NCBI RefSeq assembly: GCF_000507245.1
Contig: NC_023035.1
Location: 1,129,001 to 1,193,000 of the forward strand
Reading direction: 5' to 3'
Source of the DNA: Salinispira pacifica
GTDB taxonomy: Bacteria; Spirochaetota; Spirochaetia; DSM-27196; Salinispiraceae
Length of the DNA stretch: 64,000 bases
Shown here one piece after another: positions 8,179-17,679 of the stretch. Both the position numbers and the translations under genes were made by a program. The first letter of the stretch is position 1; each line of letters opens with the position of its first letter. The notes below the pieces were generated by a model. The model searched no databases and was not told the origin of the DNA. It saw only the letters and a program-made list of their open reading frames with translations.

Positions 8179-9702
8179 ATGAAAACGAGAACAATATTTT
8201 TAGGATTTCTCAGCATCATGTTCCTCTTTTCCGGGCTTTTTTCAGCCGCTTCCCAGGAGTCAGAGGGAAGCGGCTGGAATTCTTATTCCCGACTGCGGGA
8301 AGCATGGATGAATGCTGACCTGGATATCAGGCTCAGTGAATTGAAGTTGCAAAATCAGGAACGGGACTTTGCTTTGGCAAACACAGGCTTGGACAACAGC
8401 GTAGAGCTCGGGCTGGGCGGAACTCAGCAGAAAGGGATTTCTCTGGAGAGGGAAAATGACGGAGATTCGCTGAATTTTGGAGCCAATCCGTATGCAAATT
8501 TGCTTCTGGGTGATGAGCATCAAAGCAGCGCCTCACTGTCTGCACAGCTGAACCGTAGCGGATCGGGAAGTATCTCCATCAGCCCCAGGATTTCATTATC
8601 CCATAGTTTCAGCGACATTTTCGGCGCGGATACAGCAGATCCCGAGGATGTACAGCAGTTGCTGAACCTGTACCTCTCCAGGTTGAATGTGATGAGAAGT
8701 CGTTTGGACAGCGAAATCAGCCTGCTGACTTCAATCAACAATATGTGGAGTCGCAAGCTCGATATTGATGCTGCGGAATATCAGCTTGTGAATTTACTGG
8801 AAGACCGTGCTGATGCTGTGAACCTTTTGGGCTATGCAGAAGACAGTAGCTATATTGCCGATCTTGATTATCAGATTGGGGAGAGCAGACGCAGGTTTGA
8901 GTATCTTCAGCTTCTGCTTGAGCAGGATATGAATAGCCTACACCGGAACAGCGGCATCATGCTGGAAACAGCCGTCCTTGAGAGGATTGTCTCTGAAGAG
9001 TTTATCCAAGAAGCGCTGCCGTATGAAGCTGATGTGCCGGAACCGCAGCAGTTCACCGACTATCAGACTGCAATGTTTGAACTGAAACTGGCGGAACGTG
9101 AACTTCAGGACTTCCTGGAAGCGGATGAAACAAAGCTTGGGCTGGGTATTGAGGCGGAAACAGAGTTCAGCGACGGGCAGACGCTTTCGAGTCAGGTTGC
9201 CGCCGGTATCAGTCTGGATGTGGGCACAGGACTGTCTGTTTCCTTGGATGTCGGATACTTTAACAGCAATAATCCGAATCCACAGAATACTCCATATGCC
9301 GGTGTGAATCTTTCTTGGTCTTCCAACAGTCGGCAAAGCAGTGAAACGCTTCAATATGAACAACTGCAACTTCAACTGGAACAGGCAGAATACAGTTTGC
9401 AAAGCGTTGAGGAACGTTTGCGCATCCAAAGCCTGTCCTTTGAAAACCAACTATTGGATTTGCGCCTCCAGCTATCGAATATTGATGATCATTTGGACTC
9501 ACTTGCTGTGAAACGGGATGAAACTCTCAGTTCTCTATCCGACGGGGTTGCTTCACAGAATGAAATCCGTGATATCGACCGCAGTATCATGGAGATCAGA
9601 GGCAACAGGAAAAGCATTCAAATTGAATTGCTTATCCTTCAAAAAGAGATGCAATCTGCCACTGTTAATCTCATTGATCAAAACACAACACAGGAACAAT
9701 AA
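8179..9702 (+). CDS. TolC-family outer-membrane efflux protein
   Basis: This is the outer-membrane channel of a tripartite exporter. The product has a signal peptide (MKTRTIFLGFLSIMFLFS, cut near FSAASQ) and long helical segments rich in Leu, Gln and Glu alternating with strand-like parts, typical of the outer-membrane factor fold; the C-terminal half has a long coiled-coil-like stretch (EQLQLQLEQAEYSLQSVEERL). It has 507 residues from the ATG at 8179. The in-frame ATG at 8167 would lie inside the sigma-54 element and adds MCLA before the signal peptide, so I prefer 8179. No Shine-Dalgarno precedes either. It is the first gene of a six-gene operon with fusion protein, ABC ATPase, permease and two-component system. 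Confidence 0.8.
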   Translation: MKTRTIFLGFLSIMFLFSGLFSAASQESEGSGWNSYSRLREAWMNADLDIRLSELKLQNQERDFALANTGLDNSVELGLGGTQQKGISLERENDGDSLNFGANPYANLLLGDEHQSSASLSAQLNRSGSGSISISPRISLSHSFSDIFGADTADPEDVQQLLNLYLSRLNVMRSRLDSEISLLTSINNMWSRKLDIDAAEYQLVNLLEDRADAVNLLGYAEDSSYIADLDYQIGESRRRFEYLQLLLEQDMNSLHRNSGIMLETAVLERIVSEEFIQEALPYEADVPEPQQFTDYQTAMFELKLAERELQDFLEADETKLGLGIEAETEFSDGQTLSSQVAAGISLDVGTGLSVSLDVGYFNSNNPNPQNTPYAGVNLSWSSNSRQSSETLQYEQLQLQLEQAEYSLQSVEERLRIQSLSFENQLLDLRLQLSNIDDHLDSLAVKRDETLSSLSDGVASQNEIRDIDRSIMEIRGNRKSIQIELLILQKEMQSATVNLIDQNTTQEQ

Positions 9703-9728
9703 ATATGGAAATGCAACAGGAGAAATAT

Positions 9729-10841
9729 ATGAAAAGGAACGCTTCGAAGACATGGAAAATCATTATCATCCTGACGGTGGTTGCGGGACTTGCCACTGCC
9801 GGCAGCATAGCAGCGGTGAGTATGTATCGTCAGTCATCTGCAACTTCAGGACTCTCGGATGCCAGGCGATATTCAGTAAACCAGGTATCATACTCCCAGA
9901 CCATTGAAGCCAGTGGTAATATAGAAGCCTATCAGGCTGAAAGTTATGCAGCCCCTATGGCCGGAGAGGTTGAAAATATCTATGTTGCAGAAGGTGATCA
10001 GGTGGCTCAGGGCCAAATGCTTGCAGATCTGAACGACCTGTCACTCCGGTATGAACTTGCGTCCATAGAGTATGATATTTCACAGGCACAGTCGAATGCC
10101 CGACCAAGAGAGCTGGAGCTGCTAGAAATGAAGAAGGAGATGGCTGAATCGGAAATTTCAGATACCAAAGTGAGCGCTAAGTTCGCAGGGCTGGTATCTG
10201 ATGTATTCGTAAACGAAGGGGATAATGTGGCTCAGGGTGCGGAGCTGCTCCGTGTAATAGATCTCAGTATGATGAAGGCAATGGTGCCAATTGATGAGAT
10301 CGACGTCCCCCTGCTGGAGGAAGGTCAGCGGGTCGAGTTCATTTTTGATGCGTATCCTGATCTTCGATACAACGGATATGTTGCACATGTGCCCAGGGAA
10401 GCCTCGGTCACCAGCAACGGTATCGCCGTACTGGAAGTGGAGTTGATTCTTTCGGATCCCGATTCTGCAATAATTCCGGCTTTTACGTTTACAGCTGAAA
10501 TATACGTGAGTGACAGCGAAGATATTCTTGTGGTTGATAAAAGCGCAGTATTCATTCGGGACAATGACGGCAGTCGTGGAATGGCCATGCGAGTTGACGA
10601 GCAGACGGAAGATCCCCAGCCGGTACGAGTCGAAGTTGAATCCTATGATGCCGACAGGTATCGGGTACTAAATGGGTTGGAAGCAGGTGATGAACTCATT
10701 TCTCCGCAATCTCTTATGGACGCCCGTGGAGATATAGGCGGAGGTTTTTCGCTTCCGGGAATGGGCCGGAACATGAATGGAGGCGAACGACCTGTACCAC
10801 CTCAGGGAAGCGGAACTGCCCCTGCCGGAAGGAGAAATTGA
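9729..10841 (+). CDS. Periplasmic adaptor (HlyD/MacA-like membrane fusion protein)
   Basis: The adaptor bridges the inner-membrane ABC permease and the TolC channel. It has an N-terminal anchor (KIIIILTVVAGLATAGSIAAV), a split biotinyl-lipoyl-like hairpin domain (GNIEAYQAESYAAPMAGEVENIYVAEGDQVAQGQMLADL, later KFAGLVSDVFVNEGDNVAQG), and beta-barrel/membrane-proximal parts ending in a Gly/Pro-rich tail. The helical hairpin is short. I start at 9729 because AGGAGA lies five bases upstream; earlier in-frame ATGs at 9705 and 9711 lack a site. The gene begins 26 bp after tolC, and its TGA overlaps the next ATG by one base. Confidence 0.87.
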   Translation: MKRNASKTWKIIIILTVVAGLATAGSIAAVSMYRQSSATSGLSDARRYSVNQVSYSQTIEASGNIEAYQAESYAAPMAGEVENIYVAEGDQVAQGQMLADLNDLSLRYELASIEYDISQAQSNARPRELELLEMKKEMAESEISDTKVSAKFAGLVSDVFVNEGDNVAQGAELLRVIDLSMMKAMVPIDEIDVPLLEEGQRVEFIFDAYPDLRYNGYVAHVPREASVTSNGIAVLEVELILSDPDSAIIPAFTFTAEIYVSDSEDILVVDKSAVFIRDNDGSRGMAMRVDEQTEDPQPVRVEVESYDADRYRVLNGLEAGDELISPQSLMDARGDIGGGFSLPGMGRNMNGGERPVPPQGSGTAPAGRRN

Positions 10842-11518
10842 TGTATCCGGTTATCAAAACAGAAAAATTAAAGCGTTACTATAATATGGGTGATACCACC
10901 GTCAAGGCCCTGGACGGAGTGGATATTGAGATTCATTCCGGAGAAATGGTTTCGGTCATGGGGCCGTCAGGGTCGGGAAAATCCACTCTTATGCATCTGG
11001 TGGGCTGCCTGGACAGTCCCAGCCACGGCAGCATTTTAATTGACGGGGAAGATATCAGTGCATTCAATGAAGCACAATTGGCTGCAATCAGGAACCGGAA
11101 AATCGGTTTTGTTTTTCAGCAGTTCAATCTGCTTTCTAAAACTACTATCCTGGATAATGTGGCCACGCCCCTGATGTATGCACGGGTAAACGCTGCTGAA
11201 CGTCACCGAAGAGCTGAGAATGCTCTGGTGAGGGTGGGACTGGGTGATCGAATTTATCATCGGCCGAATGAGCTCTCCGGAGGTCAGAGACAGCGGGCTG
11301 CCATCGCCAGAGCACTGGTAACCGAACCGAGCCTGATCCTGGCGGACGAACCCACCGGTGCACTGGATAGCAAAACCGGCGAACAGATTATTGAATTGTT
11401 TCATGAGTTGCACAAAGAAGGGAACAGTTTCCTGGTAGTTACCCATGACCCCGAGGTGAGCGCTGAGTGCCAGCGGACCATCCGTCTACGGGATGGCGTG
11501 ATAGAGGAGGCCGGATAA
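10841..11518 (+). CDS. ABC transporter ATPase, MacB/LolD type
   Basis: A cytoplasmic ATPase that powers the exporter by mechanotransmission rather than by a substrate channel through the membrane, as known for MacB/LolCDE. Seen: Walker A GPSGSGKST, Q-loop VFQQFNLL, signature LSGGQRQR, Walker B LILADEPTGALD and H-loop VVTHD. The length of 225 residues is normal for a stand-alone LolD-like subunit. The ATG at 10841 follows GGAGA with good spacing and overlaps the adaptor stop (TGATG). Its stop overlaps the permease ATG. The permease is a separate gene, unlike fused MacB. Confidence 0.93.
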   Translation: MYPVIKTEKLKRYYNMGDTTVKALDGVDIEIHSGEMVSVMGPSGSGKSTLMHLVGCLDSPSHGSILIDGEDISAFNEAQLAAIRNRKIGFVFQQFNLLSKTTILDNVATPLMYARVNAAERHRRAENALVRVGLGDRIYHRPNELSGGQRQRAAIARALVTEPSLILADEPTGALDSKTGEQIIELFHELHKEGNSFLVVTHDPEVSAECQRTIRLRDGVIEEAG

Positions 11519-12705
11519 TGTTTCTGGAGAATGTTCGCCTTGCAATGCAAAGCTTTATAAGTAATAAGATGCGTACGTTGCTCTCGGTACTGGGTATTGT
11601 TATCGGTGTCGCGTCGGTGATCGCGGTTACTTCATTGGGAAACAGTGCCACTCAAAGCATCCAGAGACAGATTGCGTCAACGGGATTGGAAAGTCTCACG
11701 GTGATGCCCAGGGGGTTTTCAAGGGAATTTGAATCAAACTTCACTGTGGAACTCGCAGATTCAATGTTGGCCAATGTGGATGGAGTTGAATATGCCGTAC
11801 CCATCAATAACAGTAACGTGTACATCCGTTCAGGTTCCAACAGCTGGAACGGAAGCGCAAATGCGGTGTTTCCTGAGTACGCCGAAGTATTTGACTATGA
11901 TACTGCTGAAGGCAGCTTCATCAGCACCGATATGAACCAAAGCGCCGACATGACTCTGATTCTTGGAAGTGAGGTTGCAGATGAGCTGTTTCCCGATGGA
12001 GATGCCATTGGCCGTTATGTCCGGGTCTTTTTAGGCAGAGGCAGCAGAAGTTTTAAGGTGGTAGGGATCATGGAGACCAGAACCGCAAGTTTCGGTCAGT
12101 CCTTCGACTCTGTGGTTTATATGCCCTACAACACCTACGCTCAGCGCTTCAGCGGCAGTGATATAGTGGGTGCGTTTGCCCTGGGCACTGCCGAGGGAGC
12201 AGATGTGCTGGCAATCGCGGATGAATTGGAGGCGTTTTTGACCTCTCGGCTGGGTGAAGACAGCTTCCGGGTTATGAGCCCAGCCACCATAGCCGAAGCG
12301 GCCAGTTCTGTTACCGAGACCCTCCAACTGGTGCTGGCCGGCATTGCCGCTATTTCACTTCTGGTGGGGGGGATCGGCATCATGAACATTATGCTTGTGG
12401 CTGTAGCGGAACGCACAAGAGAAATCGGGGTGCGCAAAGCTCTGGGGGCGAGTCCTGCGTTTATCCGCAGCCAGTTTCTAATGGAGTCCGCCAGCCTCAC
12501 AATGATTGGAGGAATCATCGGTATGCTGCTGGGCTTAGGTATCTCGGTTTTTGCAGTCAATGCATTCGGCTGGGAGTTCATTCCTAGCCTGTCTGCAATT
12601 GTCCTGGCAGTGGCATTTTCTGCGGCCATAGGTATCTTCTTCGGATACTACCCGGCCCATAGAGCCAGTACCCTGGATCCGATAATTGCCTTAAACTATG
12701 AATAA
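11518..12705 (+). CDS. FtsX/MacB-type ABC permease
   Basis: This is the inner-membrane subunit of the efflux system. It has one N-terminal helix (MRTLLSVLGIVIGVASVIAVTSLG), a periplasmic MacB-PCD domain of about 230 residues, then three C-terminal helices starting with LVLAGIAAISLLVGGIGIMNIMLVAV. The family motif VAERTREIGVRKALGA is present. The ATG at 11518 overlaps the ATPase stop (TAATG) and sits behind GAGGAGG; a longer in-frame start lies inside the ATPase gene and is unlikely. The substrate may be a peptide, antibiotic or lipid-linked molecule and cannot be named. Confidence 0.92.
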   Translation: MFLENVRLAMQSFISNKMRTLLSVLGIVIGVASVIAVTSLGNSATQSIQRQIASTGLESLTVMPRGFSREFESNFTVELADSMLANVDGVEYAVPINNSNVYIRSGSNSWNGSANAVFPEYAEVFDYDTAEGSFISTDMNQSADMTLILGSEVADELFPDGDAIGRYVRVFLGRGSRSFKVVGIMETRTASFGQSFDSVVYMPYNTYAQRFSGSDIVGAFALGTAEGADVLAIADELEAFLTSRLGEDSFRVMSPATIAEAASSVTETLQLVLAGIAAISLLVGGIGIMNIMLVAVAERTREIGVRKALGASPAFIRSQFLMESASLTMIGGIIGMLLGLGISVFAVNAFGWEFIPSLSAIVLAVAFSAAIGIFFGYYPAHRASTLDPIIALNYE

Positions 12706-14128
12706 TATGAAGACAAGAAATCGCCAGGGCGTCAGTATTAGACAATTGAACATCCCCTTGATAGGAGGGTACCTCCTGATCAGCCTGCTTCTATTCATGA
12801 TGTTTTTCGGGACAGTCCGCCGGAATGCAATTCTGGACCGACTGCTGTTTGAGCAGGAATTCGCCAGAGTTTTATCCATGTCCAGAATCATGCCGATGCT
12901 GGAGGGGCAGGCAAGTCTTGAGGAAATTAATGAGATGTCACCTTTGGAAATCTACGGTGCTGCCTTGTACGACCATGAAGGTGAAGTGCTGTTCGGCATG
13001 GGGGATATTCCTCCAAGTCTTATGCCACTGGAGGAAACTGACACTAAATACCAACGACAAAACTCGGGTTCCACAATCATATATATGCGTACATTCACAG
13101 ACGCTCCCAGGCCGCCTCAGTATCTGGATCCATTCCCGTCCCTCCGCAGCCGGCCTTCTGATACCGGTGAACAGAATGGAAACGGCGGAGCTTCAGAAGA
13201 CAGTGACAGAAGTACACCTCCGGGATTTAACCGTGAAGGGAGGCGGCAGATTTTGCCTGCCACGGTGTATCTCAGTGCATCAATGCCACGTTCAGCTCCC
13301 GGAGCGTCGAGAATATGGATGCTGTACGCAATATTGGAAATCATACTGGCCGTTCTTTTAGCCGCCCTGGGCCGAATGTATATTAAAAACAGGGAATATC
13401 GGGAGCAAATAGAGGAACAGAGGCACTTGGTTCATCTTGGAGAAGCAGCCAGGACCCTAACTCATGAAATTAAAAATCCCTTAAGTGCCATCGGTTTGCG
13501 TATGAGCATCCTTAAAAAGACCACGGGAGAGAATACCAGAGAGGATCTGAATATAATCCAGGAAGAAGTGGACAGGCTGAATGACCTGAGCAGCAGAATC
13601 CGGGAGTTTTTAAAGAACCCTGCCGGTAATCCCGGCACTATACATCTTCAGGATTATCTTCCCGAGCTGATCAAACGGATGCCCGAACATACATCATTTG
13701 AAGACAACCTGCCGGAAGATACAGCCTGCATTGTCTCCATAGATGAGAGCCGTCTGCGGTCCATCCTGGAAAATCTCATCCTTAATGCACATGAAGCCAA
13801 TAGATCCGGCGACAATGAAGATATGCCTGTAAAAATACTTCTTGAGCAAGGAAAGCGGAATTATGTACTGAGAGTTCAGGACCGGGGGAACGGAATAGAC
13901 AGGGAGAACAGAGAACGGATTTTTGACCCTTTCTTTACAACCAAAACCAGGGGGTCGGGTATTGGGCTTTCCATCGCCAGACAGTTTGCCCAGGCTGCCG
14001 GTGGAAGTCTTGAGTATCATCCCAGAGATGGAGGCGGGAGTGAATTTATCCTTACTCTTCCATCTTCATCGCGTGAAGCGGGTTCCCTAAGGAAGCACAA
14101 AGGGAGAAATGTAGTGGAGCAGGAATGA
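12698..14128 (+). CDS. Sensor histidine kinase (HisKA/HATPase) of the efflux operon
   Basis: A membrane kinase with two helices (about residues 22-43 and 205-228) bracketing a ~160-residue extracytoplasmic domain that includes a Pro/Gly/Asn-rich stretch. The cytoplasmic part goes straight into HisKA (ARTLTHEIKNPLSA, phospho-acceptor His256) and a HATPase domain (N box NAHEAN, G1 DRGNGI, F box FDPFFTTK, G2 GSGIGLSIA). There is no HAMP or PAS domain. The first ATG overlaps the permease stop; an alternative ATG at 12707 is equally possible. It ends in an ATGA overlap with the regulator gene, its obvious partner. It probably senses envelope stress or the pump substrate. Confidence 0.92.
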   Translation: MNNMKTRNRQGVSIRQLNIPLIGGYLLISLLLFMMFFGTVRRNAILDRLLFEQEFARVLSMSRIMPMLEGQASLEEINEMSPLEIYGAALYDHEGEVLFGMGDIPPSLMPLEETDTKYQRQNSGSTIIYMRTFTDAPRPPQYLDPFPSLRSRPSDTGEQNGNGGASEDSDRSTPPGFNREGRRQILPATVYLSASMPRSAPGASRIWMLYAILEIILAVLLAALGRMYIKNREYREQIEEQRHLVHLGEAARTLTHEIKNPLSAIGLRMSILKKTTGENTREDLNIIQEEVDRLNDLSSRIREFLKNPAGNPGTIHLQDYLPELIKRMPEHTSFEDNLPEDTACIVSIDESRLRSILENLILNAHEANRSGDNEDMPVKILLEQGKRNYVLRVQDRGNGIDRENRERIFDPFFTTKTRGSGIGLSIARQFAQAAGGSLEYHPRDGGGSEFILTLPSSSREAGSLRKHKGRNVVEQE

Positions 14129-15504
14129 CAGTTCTAATAATCGATGATGAAAAAAACATACGGGAATCTCTTTCGAAACTGCTTGAAATGGACGGTTTCT
14201 CAGCTGAGGCCGCCGACCACCCGGTTCTTGCCCAGGAGATGCTTGAAGCAAAAACATATGCATGCATCCTGCTCGACCTGCGCATGCCGGATATTGATGG
14301 GCTGGAAATGCTTGACTGGATAAAACAGCGGGGGATCCAGACTCCGGTTATGATGATGTCAGCGCATGGGGACATACAGGATGCCGTGAGTGCTCTGCAC
14401 AAAGGCGCAATGGATTACCTGGTAAAGCCCTTCGACATAGATGAACTTCTGATACGAATGAAACGCATAATAGAAGCTCATCAGACGAGTCTGCGTTTAC
14501 GGGCAGGAATAATTGCCGCAGAATCATCCGGTACCCCAACTCTCCAGCTGCGAAATCCTGGTATGCTCGAACTCCAGCGCATCATCAACAAGGCTGCACC
14601 CACAGAGAGCACTGTGCTGATTACCGGCGAAAGCGGTACGGGAAAAGAAATTACCGCCCGGAAACTACATGATCTAAGTACGCGCAAAAAGGGCTGCTTC
14701 ATACCTGTAAACATTGCAGGAATTTCTGAACAATTACTGGAAAGTGAACTCTTCGGTTACGAGAAGGGGGCATTTACAGGTGCAGAAAAGCAGACTCCGG
14801 GTATTTTTGAGGCTGCTGAAGGAGGGACAGTATTTCTGGACGAAATTGGAGAAATGAGTATCAATCTCCAGGCGAAACTGTTGAGAGTGTTACAGGAAAG
14901 AAAAATTCGCCGTGTGGGAGGGGTACATGAAGTTGCTGTTGATGTACGCATCCTGGCCGCAACAAATCGAGATCTTGAGACCATGGTATCAAGAGAACAG
15001 TTTCGTGAAGATCTGTTTTACCGCTTGAATGTGTTGCGCATTTCCATTCCTCCGTTGCGTGAAAGAAGGGAAGAAATACCTGAACTGATTGGAAATATCA
15101 TTGCTAAAATATGCCGCAAGCTAGGGCGGCCGCATCCAGATCTCAGTGATGAAGCATTAGCCGCGTTGAAAGCGTATGATTATCCGGGGAATATCAGGGA
15201 ACTTGAAAACCTGCTGGAACGGGCATTAATACTCTGTGAAGGAAATTCAATCGGACTTGCCGACTTCCCGGGCATTGCCTCGGCATCCAGAAAACACAGT
15301 TCCACAAAGCAATACAGGAATGGTCACCCGCCTGGAGATGGCGAGATGAATAGTATATTCGATGGGAGTATGAAAGACATTGAGCGAAGAGCACTATCCG
15401 CAGTGTTGGCAAAACATATGGGAAACCGCAGCCGGAGCGCAGAACAGCTTGGTATCAGCAGAAAAACACTCATTTCAAAAATCAAAGAATACGGTCTGGA
15501 TTGA
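14125..15504 (+). CDS. NtrC-family sigma-54-dependent response regulator
   Basis: Three domains in order: receiver (acid pocket Asp7/Asp8, phospho-acceptor Asp51 in LLDLRMPD, the conserved Lys in YLVKPFD); AAA+ domain with Walker A GESGTGKE, the sigma-54 contact loop GAFTGA and Walker B GGTVFLDEIGEM; and a C-terminal Fis-type helix-turn-helix (RSRSAEQLGISRKTLISKIKEYG). The length of 459 residues is normal. All parts needed for activation of sigma-54 polymerase are visible. With the -24/-12 element and the palindrome upstream of tolC, it most likely activates its own operon, giving positive feedback. An IS element begins 22 bp after the stop. Confidence 0.94.
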   Translation: MTVLIIDDEKNIRESLSKLLEMDGFSAEAADHPVLAQEMLEAKTYACILLDLRMPDIDGLEMLDWIKQRGIQTPVMMMSAHGDIQDAVSALHKGAMDYLVKPFDIDELLIRMKRIIEAHQTSLRLRAGIIAAESSGTPTLQLRNPGMLELQRIINKAAPTESTVLITGESGTGKEITARKLHDLSTRKKGCFIPVNIAGISEQLLESELFGYEKGAFTGAEKQTPGIFEAAEGGTVFLDEIGEMSINLQAKLLRVLQERKIRRVGGVHEVAVDVRILAATNRDLETMVSREQFREDLFYRLNVLRISIPPLRERREEIPELIGNIIAKICRKLGRPHPDLSDEALAALKAYDYPGNIRELENLLERALILCEGNSIGLADFPGIASASRKHSSTKQYRNGHPPGDGEMNSIFDGSMKDIERRALSAVLAKHMGNRSRSAEQLGISRKTLISKIKEYGLD

Positions 15505-15525
15505 GATGGTTCTGACGCAATATTT

Positions 15526-17144
15526 AGGGCCTCCTGAAAAAACCCTATGCTGCCATATTACCATACCCCAATACCACGGGGTAATGAGACTTCGGAATTT
15601 TTCGGCTGCGTAACATAGCTATGATCAAGACGTAAAAAAGATCCTTCCGAATCTTTTCCAGGTTCATCACCAGCATGATCATGGCCACCTGCGATTCACT
15701 GGTCTCAGCAAGCTTTGTCATTAATCGACCCATTGAGTACCGTCGTTTGGCTCTGCCGAATGTCCCTTCTACGGCGATTCTATCCAGCTCATCCTGACGG
15801 GCCAGCTTCTTTCGTTCTCGATTTTCTCCACGATCTTTCGGTGGACGACCAAGCGGCGGACCGGATAATCTGATTCCCCGTTTCTTGCACCAATTTCGGT
15901 TGTCCCTGGTGCGGTAAATCTGATCGGCGTGTATTGATTCCGGATACACGCCATATCTCTGTTTGTAATTTTCAGCCTGCATGTCTAAATCACCAGACTC
16001 GTTGTATGGATCCCATGAACAGCGATCGATGAACATGTACCCGTCAATATTGGCGGATGAAATCTTCATGCCGAACTCAACCGGGGTACCGGCTTTTCCC
16101 CTGACTATGGGGCGAATATGGGGTTGGGATATGCTCACGATCCGGCCTGACATTCGATGATCTTTGTTTTCATACATCAGGGCCTGCTGGCGAAAGACTT
16201 CTGAGATCACCAGCAGATTCCGGTACTGCTGCCGAGACAGGCTATTCAAGCCGACTACCGTCGCTAATTGCTCTATGTGCCGGAGATTACGGCGTATGTA
16301 CCCCAGCTGCTTGCGTATTGCTTTGCGAATCTTGTTCTTGCTCGCTTTGCGCTTTTTGATGACCGCCAAAAAATCCTTTCGCGCCCTTTGCCGGTATGTT
16401 CGGGGTTTTGTCGCCCCTTGGGCCGTTTTGCGTGAAGAACGTCTATGATGGTTTCCAGTTTTGTCCGGCTCTCATTTAAAAGGGAAAGGTCTGTGGGATA
16501 TCGAATATCACCGGGTACGCAGGTGGCATCAATCAGAAGCTTTCCGTTGTTTTCTACCTCAGGATTTTCTTCTTTTTCAGCTTCCGTATCATCTTCAGTT
16601 TTTTTTTACGTTCTTCGGCAATAATCAATTCATTTGCGTGAGTGATCATGTCCATGCTGATTCGCTTTCTGAAATGGACCATCATTGATGGATCAAAAGG
16701 AGCCTCATCTTGGTACCCCTGCATTCCGATGAGATATTGCAGGTAAGGCGTCTCACGAATCTGCTCCACGGTTTCCTCATCTGTAATTCCTAATTTTTCC
16801 TTTATAATCAGGGCACCCAATGCTGTACGGAAACGGATCGCCGGAGCGCCTTGCCCGCTTTCGATAGCAAACTGTGAGGCATATTCTGCTTCTAAATCTT
16901 CCCAGGGAATTAAATCAGCAAGCTGTACCCAGCGGTTATTGGGGTTCAGTTTGCCTCCAAATGGGAGATAGAAATCTTCAAATGAAAGCTGCGTTTTGTC
17001 CTCAGTTCTATACATAATCCCTCCCGCCAAGAAAACAGGTGCAAGGGTTTTTGCCTGGTTTTCGCAAAAACCGTGCACTTCATACACAAATCCTAGCAGT
17101 ATTTCATTTATATGTATAGGGTTAAGGTTTTTTCAGGAGGCCCT
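15526..17144 (-). mobile_element. IS5-type insertion sequence, copy A (1619 bp)
   Basis: The ends are the inverted repeats AGGGCCTCCTGAAAAAACC and its complement. The 4 bp sequence ATTT borders both sides (15522-15525 and 17145-17148), a target duplication. Four copies exist in the window. Copy A differs from copy D by one missing G in a G5 tract near 16408, which accounts for its length of 1619 rather than 1620 bp. It sits between the efflux operon and the DUF2784 gene. Confidence 0.93.
15545..17015 (-). pseudogene. IS5-type DDE transposase, copy A, frameshifted
   Basis: The start ATG at 17015 follows GGAGGG. The first frame gives the DUF772-type N-terminal domain (FGGKLNPNNRWVQLADLIPW to DPSMMVHFRKRI) and ends at 16554. 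The DDE domain lies in a second frame (LLIDATCVPGD, HADQIYRT, VEGTFGRAKRRY) ending at 15545. The frames meet at an A9 run (16599-16607), suggesting a -1 frameshift in the active element. A further 1-base deletion near 16408, absent from copies B, C and D, breaks the second frame, so this copy is probably inactive. Confidence 0.85.
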
Positions 17145-17167
17145 ATTTATGGAGGGAGTGATTGAGC

Positions 17168-17602
17168 TTAATGCCGGCGTCGCAAGCTTGAATACCGCAG
17201 ATAATCCCGGACATTCAGCGTAAGCGTCATCACAATGATCAGCACAAATACAATCGTAGTGACCCGTTGAGTCAGCAGATAGGGCGGATACAGCCCGGTC
17301 AGTTCTATAATGAGAAACTGGATGTAGGAATTGTGCAGCGGAGGTTTTCCAAGCAAAGATCGAACATTCCAGTGCCAGTCGGTCCAGAAACAGTAGCCGA
17401 AACCATGCCAGTATCCCAGAACTACCCATGAGAAAATGGTTAGAAGAACTGTAATAAGATGGATGCGGCGGGTTTTTACAAATCTCCACCCGACAATAGT
17501 GAATAGAATAAACAGTGTATGAAAAATGAGGGAGATATTGTCAAATGTTGTGGATTGAAAAAGCAAACCATACCGCCTAAGCCGCTTCATCCAGAACACC
17601 AT
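17168..17602 (-). CDS. DUF2784-like membrane protein
   Basis: A 144-residue protein with four hydrophobic helices. The pattern LIFHTLFILFTIVGW followed by GYCFWTDWHWNVRSLLG resembles DUF2784, a small inner-membrane family of unknown role with a 'CPLTxWE/TDWHW' motif. It stands alone between IS copy A and a decayed fusion gene transcribed the other way. No function is assigned. Confidence 0.72.
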   Translation of the reverse strand: MVFWMKRLRRYGLLFQSTTFDNISLIFHTLFILFTIVGWRFVKTRRIHLITVLLTIFSWVVLGYWHGFGYCFWTDWHWNVRSLLGKPPLHNSYIQFLIIELTGLYPPYLLTQRVTTIVFVLIIVMTLTLNVRDYLRYSSLRRRH

Positions 17603-17679
17603 CCTTGCAGAACACGCCCTGAATGACCTTGGGTATGAGCTTATACCCTTTCAATTTCTTCCATTTTAAATTTACAGAA

